A stretch of 64,000 nt of DNA from JADJNW01 sp964517175 (GTDB lineage Bacteria; Bacteroidota; Bacteroidia; Chitinophagales; Saprospiraceae), in the NCBI GenBank assembly GCA_964517175.1, contig CAZFBU010000002.1, positions 1 through 64,000 of the forward strand, given 5' to 3'. The notes below the pieces were generated by a model. It was not told the DNA's origin. It saw only the letters and a list, made by a program, of their open reading frames with translations, and ran no database searches. A program made the translations under genes and the position numbers. Positions within the stretch are counted from its first letter, which is position 1; each line of letters begins with the position of its first letter. Positions 1 to 7,491 of the stretch are shown here, piece by piece.

Positions 1-1
1 G

Positions 2-1027
2 CGAAGCGAACGCACCCTCTTCGACGTGCGCACGCCGGCGGAATTTGCCAAGGGGCATATTCCCGGAGCGGTGAACTTGCCATTGTTTACAAATGAAGAA
101 CGGGCAATCGTGGGTACAATTTACAAACAAGAAAGTCCGGAGCTGGCGATGCTCAAAGGCTTGGAGTTCGCAGGTCAAAAAATGCGCTGGTACGTCGAAG
201 AAGTTCAACGCTTGGCAGCGGGCAAGTCCATTGCTGTGCACTGCTGGCGCGGCGGCAAACGCAGTGAGAGCATGGGCTGGCTGCTGGGGCAGGCGGGTTT
301 TGAGGTGTTGACGCTGAAAGGCGGCTACAAAGCGTACCGGCGTTACGCGCAGGATTTTCTGACAGAGCAAACTGCGCCGCTCATCGTGCTGGGCGGCTAC
401 ACCGGCTCCGGCAAAACGGAAGTGCTGCACGCCCTCGCCGAGGCTGGCGAGCAGGTGCTCGACCTGGAAGCGCTGGCGCATCACAAAGGCTCGGCGTTCG
501 GAGCATTAGGTGAAATCGAGCAACCCAGCGTGGAGCAATTCGAGAATGACCTGTTTGAGGCTTACGCCAAATTGGACCATACGCGCCGCATCTGGCTGGA
601 GGATGAAAGTAGAACGATCGGTCGCGTTTACTTGCCGGATGGTTTCTGGGAGCGGATGAACCAAGCACCCATCATTCAACTGAATATTCCGCTCGAAGCA
701 CGCATTCAGCACTTGGTAAAAGTTTATGCCGGCTTTCCGAAGGAAAAATTAATCGAATCATTCCAGCGAATCAGGAAAAAACTCGGTGGTCAGCACTTAA
801 ATGCGGCGATTCAATCCTTAGAATCAGAAGATTACGCCGAGGCGGCCCAGATTGCATTGGTGTATTACGACAAAACTTACGAGCATAGTTTACAACGAAA
901 AGGCGACGTACGCGTTTGTCAATTTCAGGCGGAAGCGCTGGAGCCCGGGCGCATTGCAGCAGAATTGATTGCTTTCGCGAATGAGTTGGATGGGGCGCTG
1001 ATTTGTAAGGATGCGACTGATTCTTAG
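2..1027 (+). CDS. mnmH: tRNA 2-selenouridine synthase MnmH/SelU (5' truncated by window edge)
   Basis: Replaces sulfur by selenium (via geranylation) at the wobble 2-thiouridine of Lys, Glu and Gln tRNAs. The reading frame is open to the left edge: the first visible residues RSERTLFDVRTPAEF are the interior of the N-terminal rhodanese domain, so the GTG at 26 is not the start. The rhodanese loop has the catalytic Cys in AVHCWRGGKRSE. About 50 residues later a P-loop, GGYTGSGKT, opens the ATPase-like C-terminal half. About 341 residues are visible; the family is about 350-370, so only a short N-terminus is missing. It ends about 60 bases before the next promoter, suggesting separate transcription. 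The family call is firm; whether this strain uses selenium cannot be told here. Confidence 0.93.
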   Translation, partial: RSERTLFDVRTPAEFAKGHIPGAVNLPLFTNEERAIVGTIYKQESPELAMLKGLEFAGQKMRWYVEEVQRLAAGKSIAVHCWRGGKRSESMGWLLGQAGFEVLTLKGGYKAYRRYAQDFLTEQTAPLIVLGGYTGSGKTEVLHALAEAGEQVLDLEALAHHKGSAFGALGEIEQPSVEQFENDLFEAYAKLDHTRRIWLEDESRTIGRVYLPDGFWERMNQAPIIQLNIPLEARIQHLVKVYAGFPKEKLIESFQRIRKKLGGQHLNAAIQSLESEDYAEAAQIALVYYDKTYEHSLQRKGDVRVCQFQAEALEPGRIAAELIAFANELDGALICKDATDS

Positions 1028-1089
1028 CTATTATTTGATCGTTGCTAACAATTGACGAAAAGATAACGACAGAATAGCGCTGTTTTTTC

Positions 1090-1097
1090 TACTTTTG
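1090..1097 (+). promoter_or_regulatory. -7 box of rfaE1 promoter
   Basis: TACTTTTG is an exact match to the Bacteroidota -7 consensus TAnnTTTG. No good TTTG box lies 19-21 bases upstream. Transcription would start near 1102, so the annotated ATG at 1105 would be almost leaderless, whereas the in-frame ATG at 1123 would have about 20 bases of leader. Confidence 0.45.
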
Positions 1098-1104
1098 TCA
1101 AGAC

Positions 1105-2115
1105 ATGCAATCACGGAAATCAATGACGCCACCCTCTGATATCTTCGAAGCTTTCAACGACCTGAATGTACTTGTTGTCGGCGATGTTATGATCGATCGC
1201 TACGTAACCGGCAGTGTCGATCGCATTTCGCCGGAAGCGCCGGTGCCCGTCGTACACCTGCAAAGCCGGGAAGATCGCCTGGGCGGCGCGGCAAATGTTG
1301 CGCTCAATATCAAGGCGCTGGGCGCTACGCCTTACCTGTGCAGCGTAATCGGCACGGATCGCGATGGCGAACGCTTCTACGACCTGCTACCGCAGAGTGG
1401 TCTGCCCAAAAAAGGCGTGCTGCAATCGGCAGAGCGTATCACAACGGTTAAGACGCGCATCCTGGCCAGTAGCCAGCAATTGCTTCGCGTAGATGAAGAA
1501 ACAACCGCAGAGCTGACCCCAACCGATGCGCAGCAATTTATGACGAGTTTAACAAACATTCTGGACGAGCGGAATATCCACGTCATCTTGTTTCAGGATT
1601 ACAATAAAGGCGTTCTTTCCGGCGAGGTGATCCGCAGTGTGATGCTGGAAGCAATCAAGCGCGACATTCCGACGACGGTTGATCCAAAGTTCCGGAATTT
1701 CTGGGCGTACAAGCACGCCACTATGTTCAAACCCAACCTGAAAGAAATTCGCAGTCAGTTGCCGATTGAGGTGTTGCCGGAAGCAGCGTCACTTCAGCGA
1801 GCCGCGGACTACCTGCGCGAAAAGCTGGACAATATGTATGCCCTGATAACGCTCTCGGAACGGGGGCTGTTCATCGAAAAAGAAGGGCAGAGCCTGATGG
1901 TGGGCACGCGCCCCCGCCAGATCGCGGATGTGAGCGGTGCGGGCGATACGGTCATCAGCGTGGCGTCGCTCGCACTCGCGCTGGGGCTGCCAATGCAGGA
2001 AATCGCCATACTCGCCAACCTTGCCGGCGGGCAAGTCTGCGAACGCCTGGGCGTAGTGCCCATAGATAAAAAGCAACTCCAGGAAGAGTACGAACAACAA
2101 CGGCTATCGGTGTAA
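1105..2115 (+). CDS. rfaE1: D-glycero-beta-D-manno-heptose-7-phosphate kinase (RfaE domain I type)
   Basis: PfkB-family sugar kinase that phosphorylates heptose 7-phosphate to the 1,7-bisphosphate in ADP-heptose synthesis for lipopolysaccharide core. Visible landmarks: the N-terminal strand LVVGDVMIDRYVTG, the substrate loop RLGGAANVALNIKALG, and the catalytic PfkB signature DVSGAGDTVISVASLAL near the C-terminus with the base Asp in GAGD. At 336 residues it is a stand-alone kinase without the nucleotidyltransferase half of bifunctional HldE. The ATG at 1123 is an equally good or better start given the promoter position. The annotation as heptose kinase rather than another PfkB sugar kinase rests on the RfaE-like N-terminal third. 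Confidence 0.88.
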   Translation: MQSRKSMTPPSDIFEAFNDLNVLVVGDVMIDRYVTGSVDRISPEAPVPVVHLQSREDRLGGAANVALNIKALGATPYLCSVIGTDRDGERFYDLLPQSGLPKKGVLQSAERITTVKTRILASSQQLLRVDEETTAELTPTDAQQFMTSLTNILDERNIHVILFQDYNKGVLSGEVIRSVMLEAIKRDIPTTVDPKFRNFWAYKHATMFKPNLKEIRSQLPIEVLPEAASLQRAADYLREKLDNMYALITLSERGLFIEKEGQSLMVGTRPRQIADVSGAGDTVISVASLALALGLPMQEIAILANLAGGQVCERLGVVPIDKKQLQEEYEQQRLSV

Positions 2116-2218
2116 TGGTATGTAAAAAGCAATCAAAACGGGATTTTGGAAATCTTGCCGCCCAACTTTTGAAAAAAAAACAGCCATAATGTCAGCCATT
2201 GTCTGGAAGTATATATTT

Positions 2219-2252
2219 TTTGTGGATGTTTACGGAAAAGACCTTACCTTTC
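2219..2252 (+). promoter_or_regulatory. candidate promoter of T9SS cargo gene
   Basis: TTTG at 2219-2222 and TACCTTTC at 2245-2252 (one mismatch to TAnnTTTG), spaced 22 bases. This would give a leader of about 55 bases before the ATG at 2313. The spacing is longer than usual, so the call is tentative. Confidence 0.35.
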
Positions 2253-2312
2253 CGCTCATTTCAAGACAAAACGATTCCCGATTCTAAAATTTTCTAATTC
2301 AAAAACCAAAAT

Positions 2313-3725
2313 ATGAATTACAGAACGTTTACTACATTTTGCCTGACAGGTATGCTAACGCTTTGCATTTCCTTTGCAAACGCTCAAACTTTTTTTACCG
2401 AAGATTTCGATGGCGGCATTCCCGCTGATTGGTCCAGCGTAAAAGTGCTTGGCAATGATAATCCATCTGCCGAATGGTTCCATACGACTACCGGTCCCGG
2501 TGGCGACTTTGCCATTGCACCACTCAATTCCACCACGCAAGCCAATGGCTGGATCATTTTTGATTCTGACCTGAATTGCAACATCAATGTCGGTCAGAAC
2601 GCCTGGCTGATCTCGCCGGTTATTGATGCCTCAGACAAAACGTCCGTTTTTCTTGTGTTTGAAACTTACTACCGCGCCTTCAACGACCGTCCACAACTGA
2701 GAATAGGCACCGATCTGAATGACCTGGATAGCTGGGCTACGATCGAAGTGTTTCCCGGAGTTGAAAACAATGAATATAGCGGCAAGCTGGAAGGAAATCA
2801 AGATTTGAACCCTCTAACACTTCGTTTGGATATCTCTGAATTCGCTGCCGGCGAAGCGGCATTTTACTTTGCTTTCCAGTTTCTTTCTACCAATGCAACC
2901 GTACAGGGTGGCGACTTCGGCTGCGCGTACAGTTGGCAAATTGACGACGTATCCCTGACGGATATGAATCCAACTCCTGAAAATAATCTGGTCGTAACCG
3001 AGCCAAGACGTCCTTTCAATTTTGCAACGCCAATCAGTCAGGTAGATGAAGAACTCTTCATCGCCCGCATCAGAAATGCCGGCACCATGCCGCAAACCGG
3101 CGTAATGGTGCAAGTCGAAGTGGAAGGCGACAACGGCGACAGCTTCTCGGCTACCGAAGAAATCGGCACAATTGCGCCCATGGAAGCGGACACGGTGTTG
3201 TTTGAAGATACTTTCACCGCAACGGGCGTAGGAAATTANNNNNNNNNNNNNNNNNNNNNNNNNNNNNNNNNNNNNNNNNNNNNNNNNNNNNNNNNNNNNN
3301 NNNNNNNNNNNNNNNNNNNNNNNNNNNNNNNNNNNNNNTATTATTATGACATTGCAACGGTGGTGAAGAACGGTCAGTGGTTTACCGGCGGCTTTGGGGC
3401 CGAAACGACCGCTTTCCTCAGAATGCGCATCCGCGAAGTGCCTACCAGCACCGAAGAACCACAACTCGCGGATGAACAAGTGACGCTGTACCCCAACCCC
3501 GTCAACCGCGACCTGACGGTGCAAATTGAATTGCAAAATGTTGCCAAACAAACGCAGGTGCAGATCATGGATGCAACAGGCAGAACCATCTGGCTACGCA
3601 ACTTCGACGGCGTGCAGGCACAAACGCTCCGCATCGACGCCAGCCAGTGGCCCGCGGGCGCATACTTCCTGCACGTGCGCACGGACGAAGGCGTGAAAAC
3701 CAAGCGGTTTGTCGTACAACGATAA
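2313..3725 (+). CDS. secreted choice-of-anchor J-type protein with T9SS type A sorting domain (contains assembly gap)
   Basis: Predicted cell-surface or secreted cargo of the type IX secretion system; molecular function unknown. A Sec signal peptide (hydrophobic stretch ending SFANAQ) is followed by a beta-rich jelly-roll-like region starting FFTEDFDGGIPADWSS, which is the opening typical of choice-of-anchor J (adhesin/MAM-like) domains, up to a DDVSLTD motif near residue 215. A second beta region precedes the C-terminal sorting domain (VTLYPNPVNRDLTVQ ... GAYFLHVRTDEG ... KRFVVQR). A 100-N gap sits at 3239-3338; both flanks read in the same frame, but true gap length is unknown so residues about 309-342 are missing. 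A hairpin terminator follows. Confidence 0.85.
   Translation: MNYRTFTTFCLTGMLTLCISFANAQTFFTEDFDGGIPADWSSVKVLGNDNPSAEWFHTTTGPGGDFAIAPLNSTTQANGWIIFDSDLNCNINVGQNAWLISPVIDASDKTSVFLVFETYYRAFNDRPQLRIGTDLNDLDSWATIEVFPGVENNEYSGKLEGNQDLNPLTLRLDISEFAAGEAAFYFAFQFLSTNATVQGGDFGCAYSWQIDDVSLTDMNPTPENNLVVTEPRRPFNFATPISQVDEELFIARIRNAGTMPQTGVMVQVEVEGDNGDSFSATEEIGTIAPMEADTVLFEDTFTATGVGNXXXXXXXXXXXXXXXXXXXXXXXXXXXXXXXXXXYYYDIATVVKNGQWFTGGFGAETTAFLRMRIREVPTSTEEPQLADEQVTLYPNPVNRDLTVQIELQNVAKQTQVQIMDATGRTIWLRNFDGVQAQTLRIDASQWPAGAYFLHVRTDEGVKTKRFVVQR
3239..3338. other. assembly gap (100 N)
   Basis: Exactly 100 N, a placeholder of unknown true length inside the T9SS cargo gene. Flanks do not share sequence. Confidence 0.99.
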
Positions 3726-3751
3726 GATGATTTTTTTTTGAAGATAAAGAC

Positions 3752-3785
3752 AGGCAGTGGGCATTTTTGCTCGCTGCCTTTTTTA
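3752..3785 (+). terminator. intrinsic terminator after T9SS cargo gene
   Basis: AGGCAG (3752-3757) pairs with CTGCCT (3774-3779), extended inward by GC pairs around an internal mismatch, followed by a run of T. It lies between the convergent cargo gene and the HAD gene. Confidence 0.65.
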
Positions 3786-3787
3786 TT

Positions 3788-4483
3788 TTAAGCAGGTGGC
3801 GTAGCTGCTTCCAGCGCTTCCAGAAAGGCAGATTGGTCGATATAATTTTGTAATACCTGCGCCGCGCCCAGTTTGGTAAGCGCTTCCAGGTCGCCCCGCC
3901 GCCGGATGCCGACAAAGTCGAGTTGCATATTGCGGGTCGTTGTCACATCCCAAGGGGCATCGCCAATATAAATAATCTTGCGGAATCGCTTTTCGATACG
4001 GTGCGCTACCGTCAGCGTTTCCTCAATGATGGCTTCGCGCGTGGTTTTGCCATCTGCGCCACTCACCCAGAATGCCTGAGAAGGAATGCCGACGTGCTGC
4101 ATTTTGATGTGCGCCGTCTTGCGCCAGCCACCGGTAGCAATAGCAACCAGCGTATCCGGTAAGCTGAGCAATCTGTGCAGCATGGCGCGTGCACCAGCCA
4201 CTTCCGAAAAGTAGTGCGGTCGTTCCCGGCGATTGTGTCGAAGCAATTCCATATATTTTTGTTCAAATACCTGAATTTCATTATCCAGCACAGTGCGCCC
4301 GAAATGATCCTGGATTACCGTTTGCAAAATGGTGGTATCCGTCACATGCGGAAACTGATGCCAGTCAATTGTCGGAAAAGTTTTTTTGTAAATATGCTCA
4401 TAAGTCGTTGCGAAACACTTGCTATCCGCGCGCGCTACACTTTGCACCAGCGTGCCATCCACATCAAAAATCAATAAATTCAT
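3788..4483 (-). CDS. HAD-family phosphatase
   Basis: Haloacid dehalogenase superfamily hydrolase of 231 residues, probably a small-molecule phosphatase (phosphoglycolate phosphatase/beta-phosphoglucomutase-like). HAD motif I is LLIFDVDGTLVQS at the very N-terminus, giving the nucleophile and acid/base Asp; motif II is IATGGW (residues about 115-120); the motif III Lys precedes motif IV IIYIGDAPWDV (about 170-180). An alpha-helical cap lies between motifs I and II. Substrate cannot be inferred. It converges with the upstream T9SS gene and lies 58 bases from dinB on the same strand, so the two may be co-transcribed. Confidence 0.85.
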   Translation of the reverse strand: MNLLIFDVDGTLVQSVARADSKCFATTYEHIYKKTFPTIDWHQFPHVTDTTILQTVIQDHFGRTVLDNEIQVFEQKYMELLRHNRRERPHYFSEVAGARAMLHRLLSLPDTLVAIATGGWRKTAHIKMQHVGIPSQAFWVSGADGKTTREAIIEETLTVAHRIEKRFRKIIYIGDAPWDVTTTRNMQLDFVGIRRRGDLEALTKLGAAQVLQNYIDQSAFLEALEAATPPA

Positions 4484-4541
4484 CGCTTTAGAAACTTCTT
4501 TAAAATTTTATTGAATGTCAGCAACAAGCAACAAAACACCT

Positions 4542-5609
4542 TCAAAAATCAAACCGCAACTGAATGCCTTCGGTTTGTTCTTTCTGCAAATTTGAAACCG
4601 AAACGCCCAGCAGCCGTACTTTGTCAATATCATCCTGATTGCTTTCCAGCAATTCATGCGCAATGGCAACCAGGTCATCCAGTTCGGTCACTTCTATCGC
4701 AAAAGACTTGCTCCGGGTACTGATGACGAAATCCGACGATTTGATCTTGACGGTGACCGTTCGTCCGAAATTATCCGATTTTTTCATATAATCAAAAACC
4801 ACGCCGGCAATGTGCGTCAGTTTTTCCTTCATATCTTCCAGCCGCACCAGGTCTTCCCGGAAGGTACGCTCCGCGCCGATGGACTTTCGGATGCGATTTG
4901 GGTTGACCTCGCGCTGGTCATCCGCCCGAACGATGCGGTAATAGTGCCGCCCGACTTTGCCAAAGCGCCGCACCAGGTCAATCTCCGACCAGGTTTTCAG
5001 CTCCGCGCCGGTGTGAATGCCGAGCTTTTTCATCTTCTGCGCGGTCACCTTGCCGATGCCATGAAATTTTTCGATAGGTAGTGCATCGAGAAAAGCTTCC
5101 GCTTCCGGTGGCGTTATAACTTTGATACCGTTGGGTTTGTTGATATCTGAAGCGATTTTCGCCAAAAATTTATTGAAGGAAACACCCGCCGAGGCCGTCA
5201 ACCCCGTTTCTGTGTGAATGCGCCCGCGAATCTCCTCGGCGATGATCTTGCCGGAGTGGATGCCTTTTTTATTTTCCGTCACATCCAGATAGGCTTCGTC
5301 CAGCGAAAGCGGCTCCACCAAATCGGTGTAGTCCAAAAAAATAGCCCGAATTTGCTGAGAAACAGCCCGATACACATCAAACCGGGACTTCACAAAAATC
5401 AGATCAGGACATTTCCGTAGCGCTGTCACACTCGGCATAGCCGACCGCACGCCATACCTGCGCGCCTCGTAGCTCGCCGACGCCACTACCCCACGCCTGC
5501 CCGAGCCACCCACTGCCACCGGCTTTCCCTGCAGTTCCGGATCGTCCCGCTGCTCTACCGATGCAAAAAACGCATCCATATCGATATGAATGATCTTGCG
5601 CTGGTTCAT
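4542..5609 (-). CDS. dinB: DNA polymerase IV (Y-family)
   Basis: Error-prone translesion polymerase of 355 residues. Palm-domain catalytic motifs are visible: IIHIDMDAFFASVEQRDD at the N-terminus and PLSLDEAYLDVTENKK near residue 105, with the two carboxylates. The helix-hairpin-helix region follows (KFHGIGKVTAQKMKKLGI), then the little-finger domain. The C-terminus GIQLRFDF looks like a beta-clamp binding motif (QLxLF type). I chose the ATG giving MNQRKIIHIDMD, since the seven residues upstream of it are not family-like. No LexA-type operator was recognised. Confidence 0.95.
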   Translation of the reverse strand: MNQRKIIHIDMDAFFASVEQRDDPELQGKPVAVGGSGRRGVVASASYEARRYGVRSAMPSVTALRKCPDLIFVKSRFDVYRAVSQQIRAIFLDYTDLVEPLSLDEAYLDVTENKKGIHSGKIIAEEIRGRIHTETGLTASAGVSFNKFLAKIASDINKPNGIKVITPPEAEAFLDALPIEKFHGIGKVTAQKMKKLGIHTGAELKTWSEIDLVRRFGKVGRHYYRIVRADDQREVNPNRIRKSIGAERTFREDLVRLEDMKEKLTHIAGVVFDYMKKSDNFGRTVTVKIKSSDFVISTRSKSFAIEVTELDDLVAIAHELLESNQDDIDKVRLLGVSVSNLQKEQTEGIQLRFDF

Positions 5610-5671
5610 TAGCGTATGTTCAAATGGCATGGACTATGTGATGAACAGATTCGATCCGTTTTGTCGCAAAT

Positions 5672-6571
5672 TTAATTCACATTCTTCCCATTTGCCAGGT
5701 GTACCTGCATTTCCGAAAGTTTTTCACCACCCTTGATGCCAAAATCCAGCGTGCGGATCGGGAATGGAATAGTGATGTCATTCGTATCAAAAGCTTCTTT
5801 CACGAGCATAATAGCATCGCTTTGCGCTTTCAGGTAAGTGCCATGGTCGGTTGACTTCAGCCAGATATTGAGCACGAAATTGATGGAGCTATCGCCAAAT
5901 TCGGTATAGAACAGCGTAAGGTCCTTACTTATGTCGCGCACACTCACTTTGGCAGCAGCTTCGAGGGTAATGCGCTTTACTTTTTCGAGGTCATCGCCGT
6001 AGGAGACGCCCACGTACAAATCGAGGCGGCGCCTGTTGGTGGTGGTATAATTTTCAATTGGATTTTGAAAAATATCTTTATTTGGAATAATAATGCGCTG
6101 GCCCTGCATGGAAATAATGCTGGTATCGCGGAGGCTGATGACTTCCACCGTGCCGAAATAATTGCCTACTTTCACCAGGTCGCCCACGCCCAACGGGCGC
6201 CGGAAAGAGATGAAAATGCCCGACATAAAATTAGCTGCAATATCCTGAAAAGCAAACGCCAAAGCCAAGCCAACAATACCTGCCCCGGCAAGGATGGACG
6301 TCACGGCTTTGTCGAGATGCAATACGCTGAGGACAATAAAAAGGACAATCCCGATAGCAACCACGTGCATGAAAGAAGCAAAGAGGTTATTGATGGTTTC
6401 AACGCGGGAAATACGCCGAACCAGGCGCAGGGAAAACTTTTTGACGAATTTGGCTAGGAAAATACCCAGCACCAGAATGAGGGCCGCCAGCACGATATTT
6501 GGTAGCAGGGCGATCAATTCCGTAAACCAGGCAGATAGTTTTTCGACGATCAGATTGTATGCAGTTTCCAT
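5672..6571 (-). CDS. MscS-family mechanosensitive ion channel
   Basis: Small-conductance mechanosensitive channel of the inner membrane, 299 residues, protecting against hypo-osmotic shock. Three transmembrane helices are visible (about 20-43, 62-85, 90-110); the third is the pore helix rich in Gly/Ala (SILAGAGIVGLALAFAFQDI). It is followed by the beta domain (FISFRRPLGVGDLVKVGNYFG) and the alpha/beta cytoplasmic cage. Length and layout match the compact MscS type. Neighbours on the same strand (dinB, FkbM methyltransferase) give no functional hint. Confidence 0.93.
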   Translation of the reverse strand: METAYNLIVEKLSAWFTELIALLPNIVLAALILVLGIFLAKFVKKFSLRLVRRISRVETINNLFASFMHVVAIGIVLFIVLSVLHLDKAVTSILAGAGIVGLALAFAFQDIAANFMSGIFISFRRPLGVGDLVKVGNYFGTVEVISLRDTSIISMQGQRIIIPNKDIFQNPIENYTTTNRRRLDLYVGVSYGDDLEKVKRITLEAAAKVSVRDISKDLTLFYTEFGDSSINFVLNIWLKSTDHGTYLKAQSDAIMLVKEAFDTNDITIPFPIRTLDFGIKGGEKLSEMQVHLANGKNVN

Positions 6572-6643
6572 GTGTTTATTTTGTTTGTTGGCTAAAATAG
6601 AGGATGGTGCAGCAATTTTATAATTTACAACAAATGAATATAA

Positions 6644-7378
6644 TTACTCAAAAGTAAAATTATTGCAATAAAAATTATCGGATTCTATATTCTGATGCTG
6701 ATCAAAATCGAATAAAGCCAAATCGACGCGCTCCGTGCCGCGAATGAAATGCCCTTTGTACCCCATCGATTCCAAAAACCGGAAGGTCTCCAGCACTTGC
6801 TTTTCTCCTACGTGGCGCGCCTCTATCTCAATTAATATGCGGGGCTTGTGCTGCGTTAGCGTTGCCGTGCCCCCTTTCAGCACGTTGAGTTCATTGCCTT
6901 CCACATCAATCTTAATGAAATCCGGCACAATATCATTTTTCCTGCAATAACTATCTAGTGTTTCGGTTTCGATGGTTTCTTCCAGCATGCCAACATCGCG
7001 CCGGGCTTTTTCAGGCACAATCGTAGCCCCGGGCGAAGAGTCCCTGCTCGTTGTGTTCTCCGGTATGTAAAGGATGGTGGCACCGGTAGTATTCGACAAT
7101 GCGATGTGCTCAATGGTAATATCATATTTTTTGAATAGGGGGTTAATTTTTTTCAGATACGCATAAAGCCTCGATTGTGGCTCAAAGGCATACACTTTAC
7201 CGGTAGCGCCCACTTGCTTTGCCATCCAGTACAAATAGCCCGCCTTGTGCGCGCCCACATCCAGGGCTGTTTCTCCTTCCCGGAGGGATGCCAGCAGGTA
7301 AGCGATGCCGCCCCGGTCGTTTTTGTTTTTGTATTTAGTGGCCCGGTGTATGAGTTTAATTCGCTCGAAAATCTTCAT
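6644..7378 (-). CDS. FkbM-family SAM-dependent methyltransferase
   Basis: Class I methyltransferase of 244 residues. Motif I is ETALDVGAHKAGYLYWMA (about residues 35-52); the acidic end of strand 2 is VYAFEPQSRLYAYL; the family hallmark FIKIDVEGNELNVLKGG lies near residue 158. FkbM proteins O-methylate sugars, polyketides or glycans; in Bacteroidota they often occur singly. Substrate unknown. The promoter region before the ATG is AT-rich but has no clear consensus box. Confidence 0.87.
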   Translation of the reverse strand: MKIFERIKLIHRATKYKNKNDRGGIAYLLASLREGETALDVGAHKAGYLYWMAKQVGATGKVYAFEPQSRLYAYLKKINPLFKKYDITIEHIALSNTTGATILYIPENTTSRDSSPGATIVPEKARRDVGMLEETIETETLDSYCRKNDIVPDFIKIDVEGNELNVLKGGTATLTQHKPRILIEIEARHVGEKQVLETFRFLESMGYKGHFIRGTERVDLALFDFDQHQNIESDNFYCNNFTFE

Positions 7379-7491
7379 GGCTTTCCGTTTGCAAAAAAAT
7401 TATGATCGGCAAGATACTATTTGCATGTCGAATAAACCGAAAAATGCAGAATTTTTACGTGTCAATCAACCGCCAGAATCCCGGATTTTCA

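Noticed and set aside
4511..4723. 70-codon plus-strand frame near the dinB 3' end
   Set aside because: Mostly antisense to dinB, no ribosome-binding or family signal.
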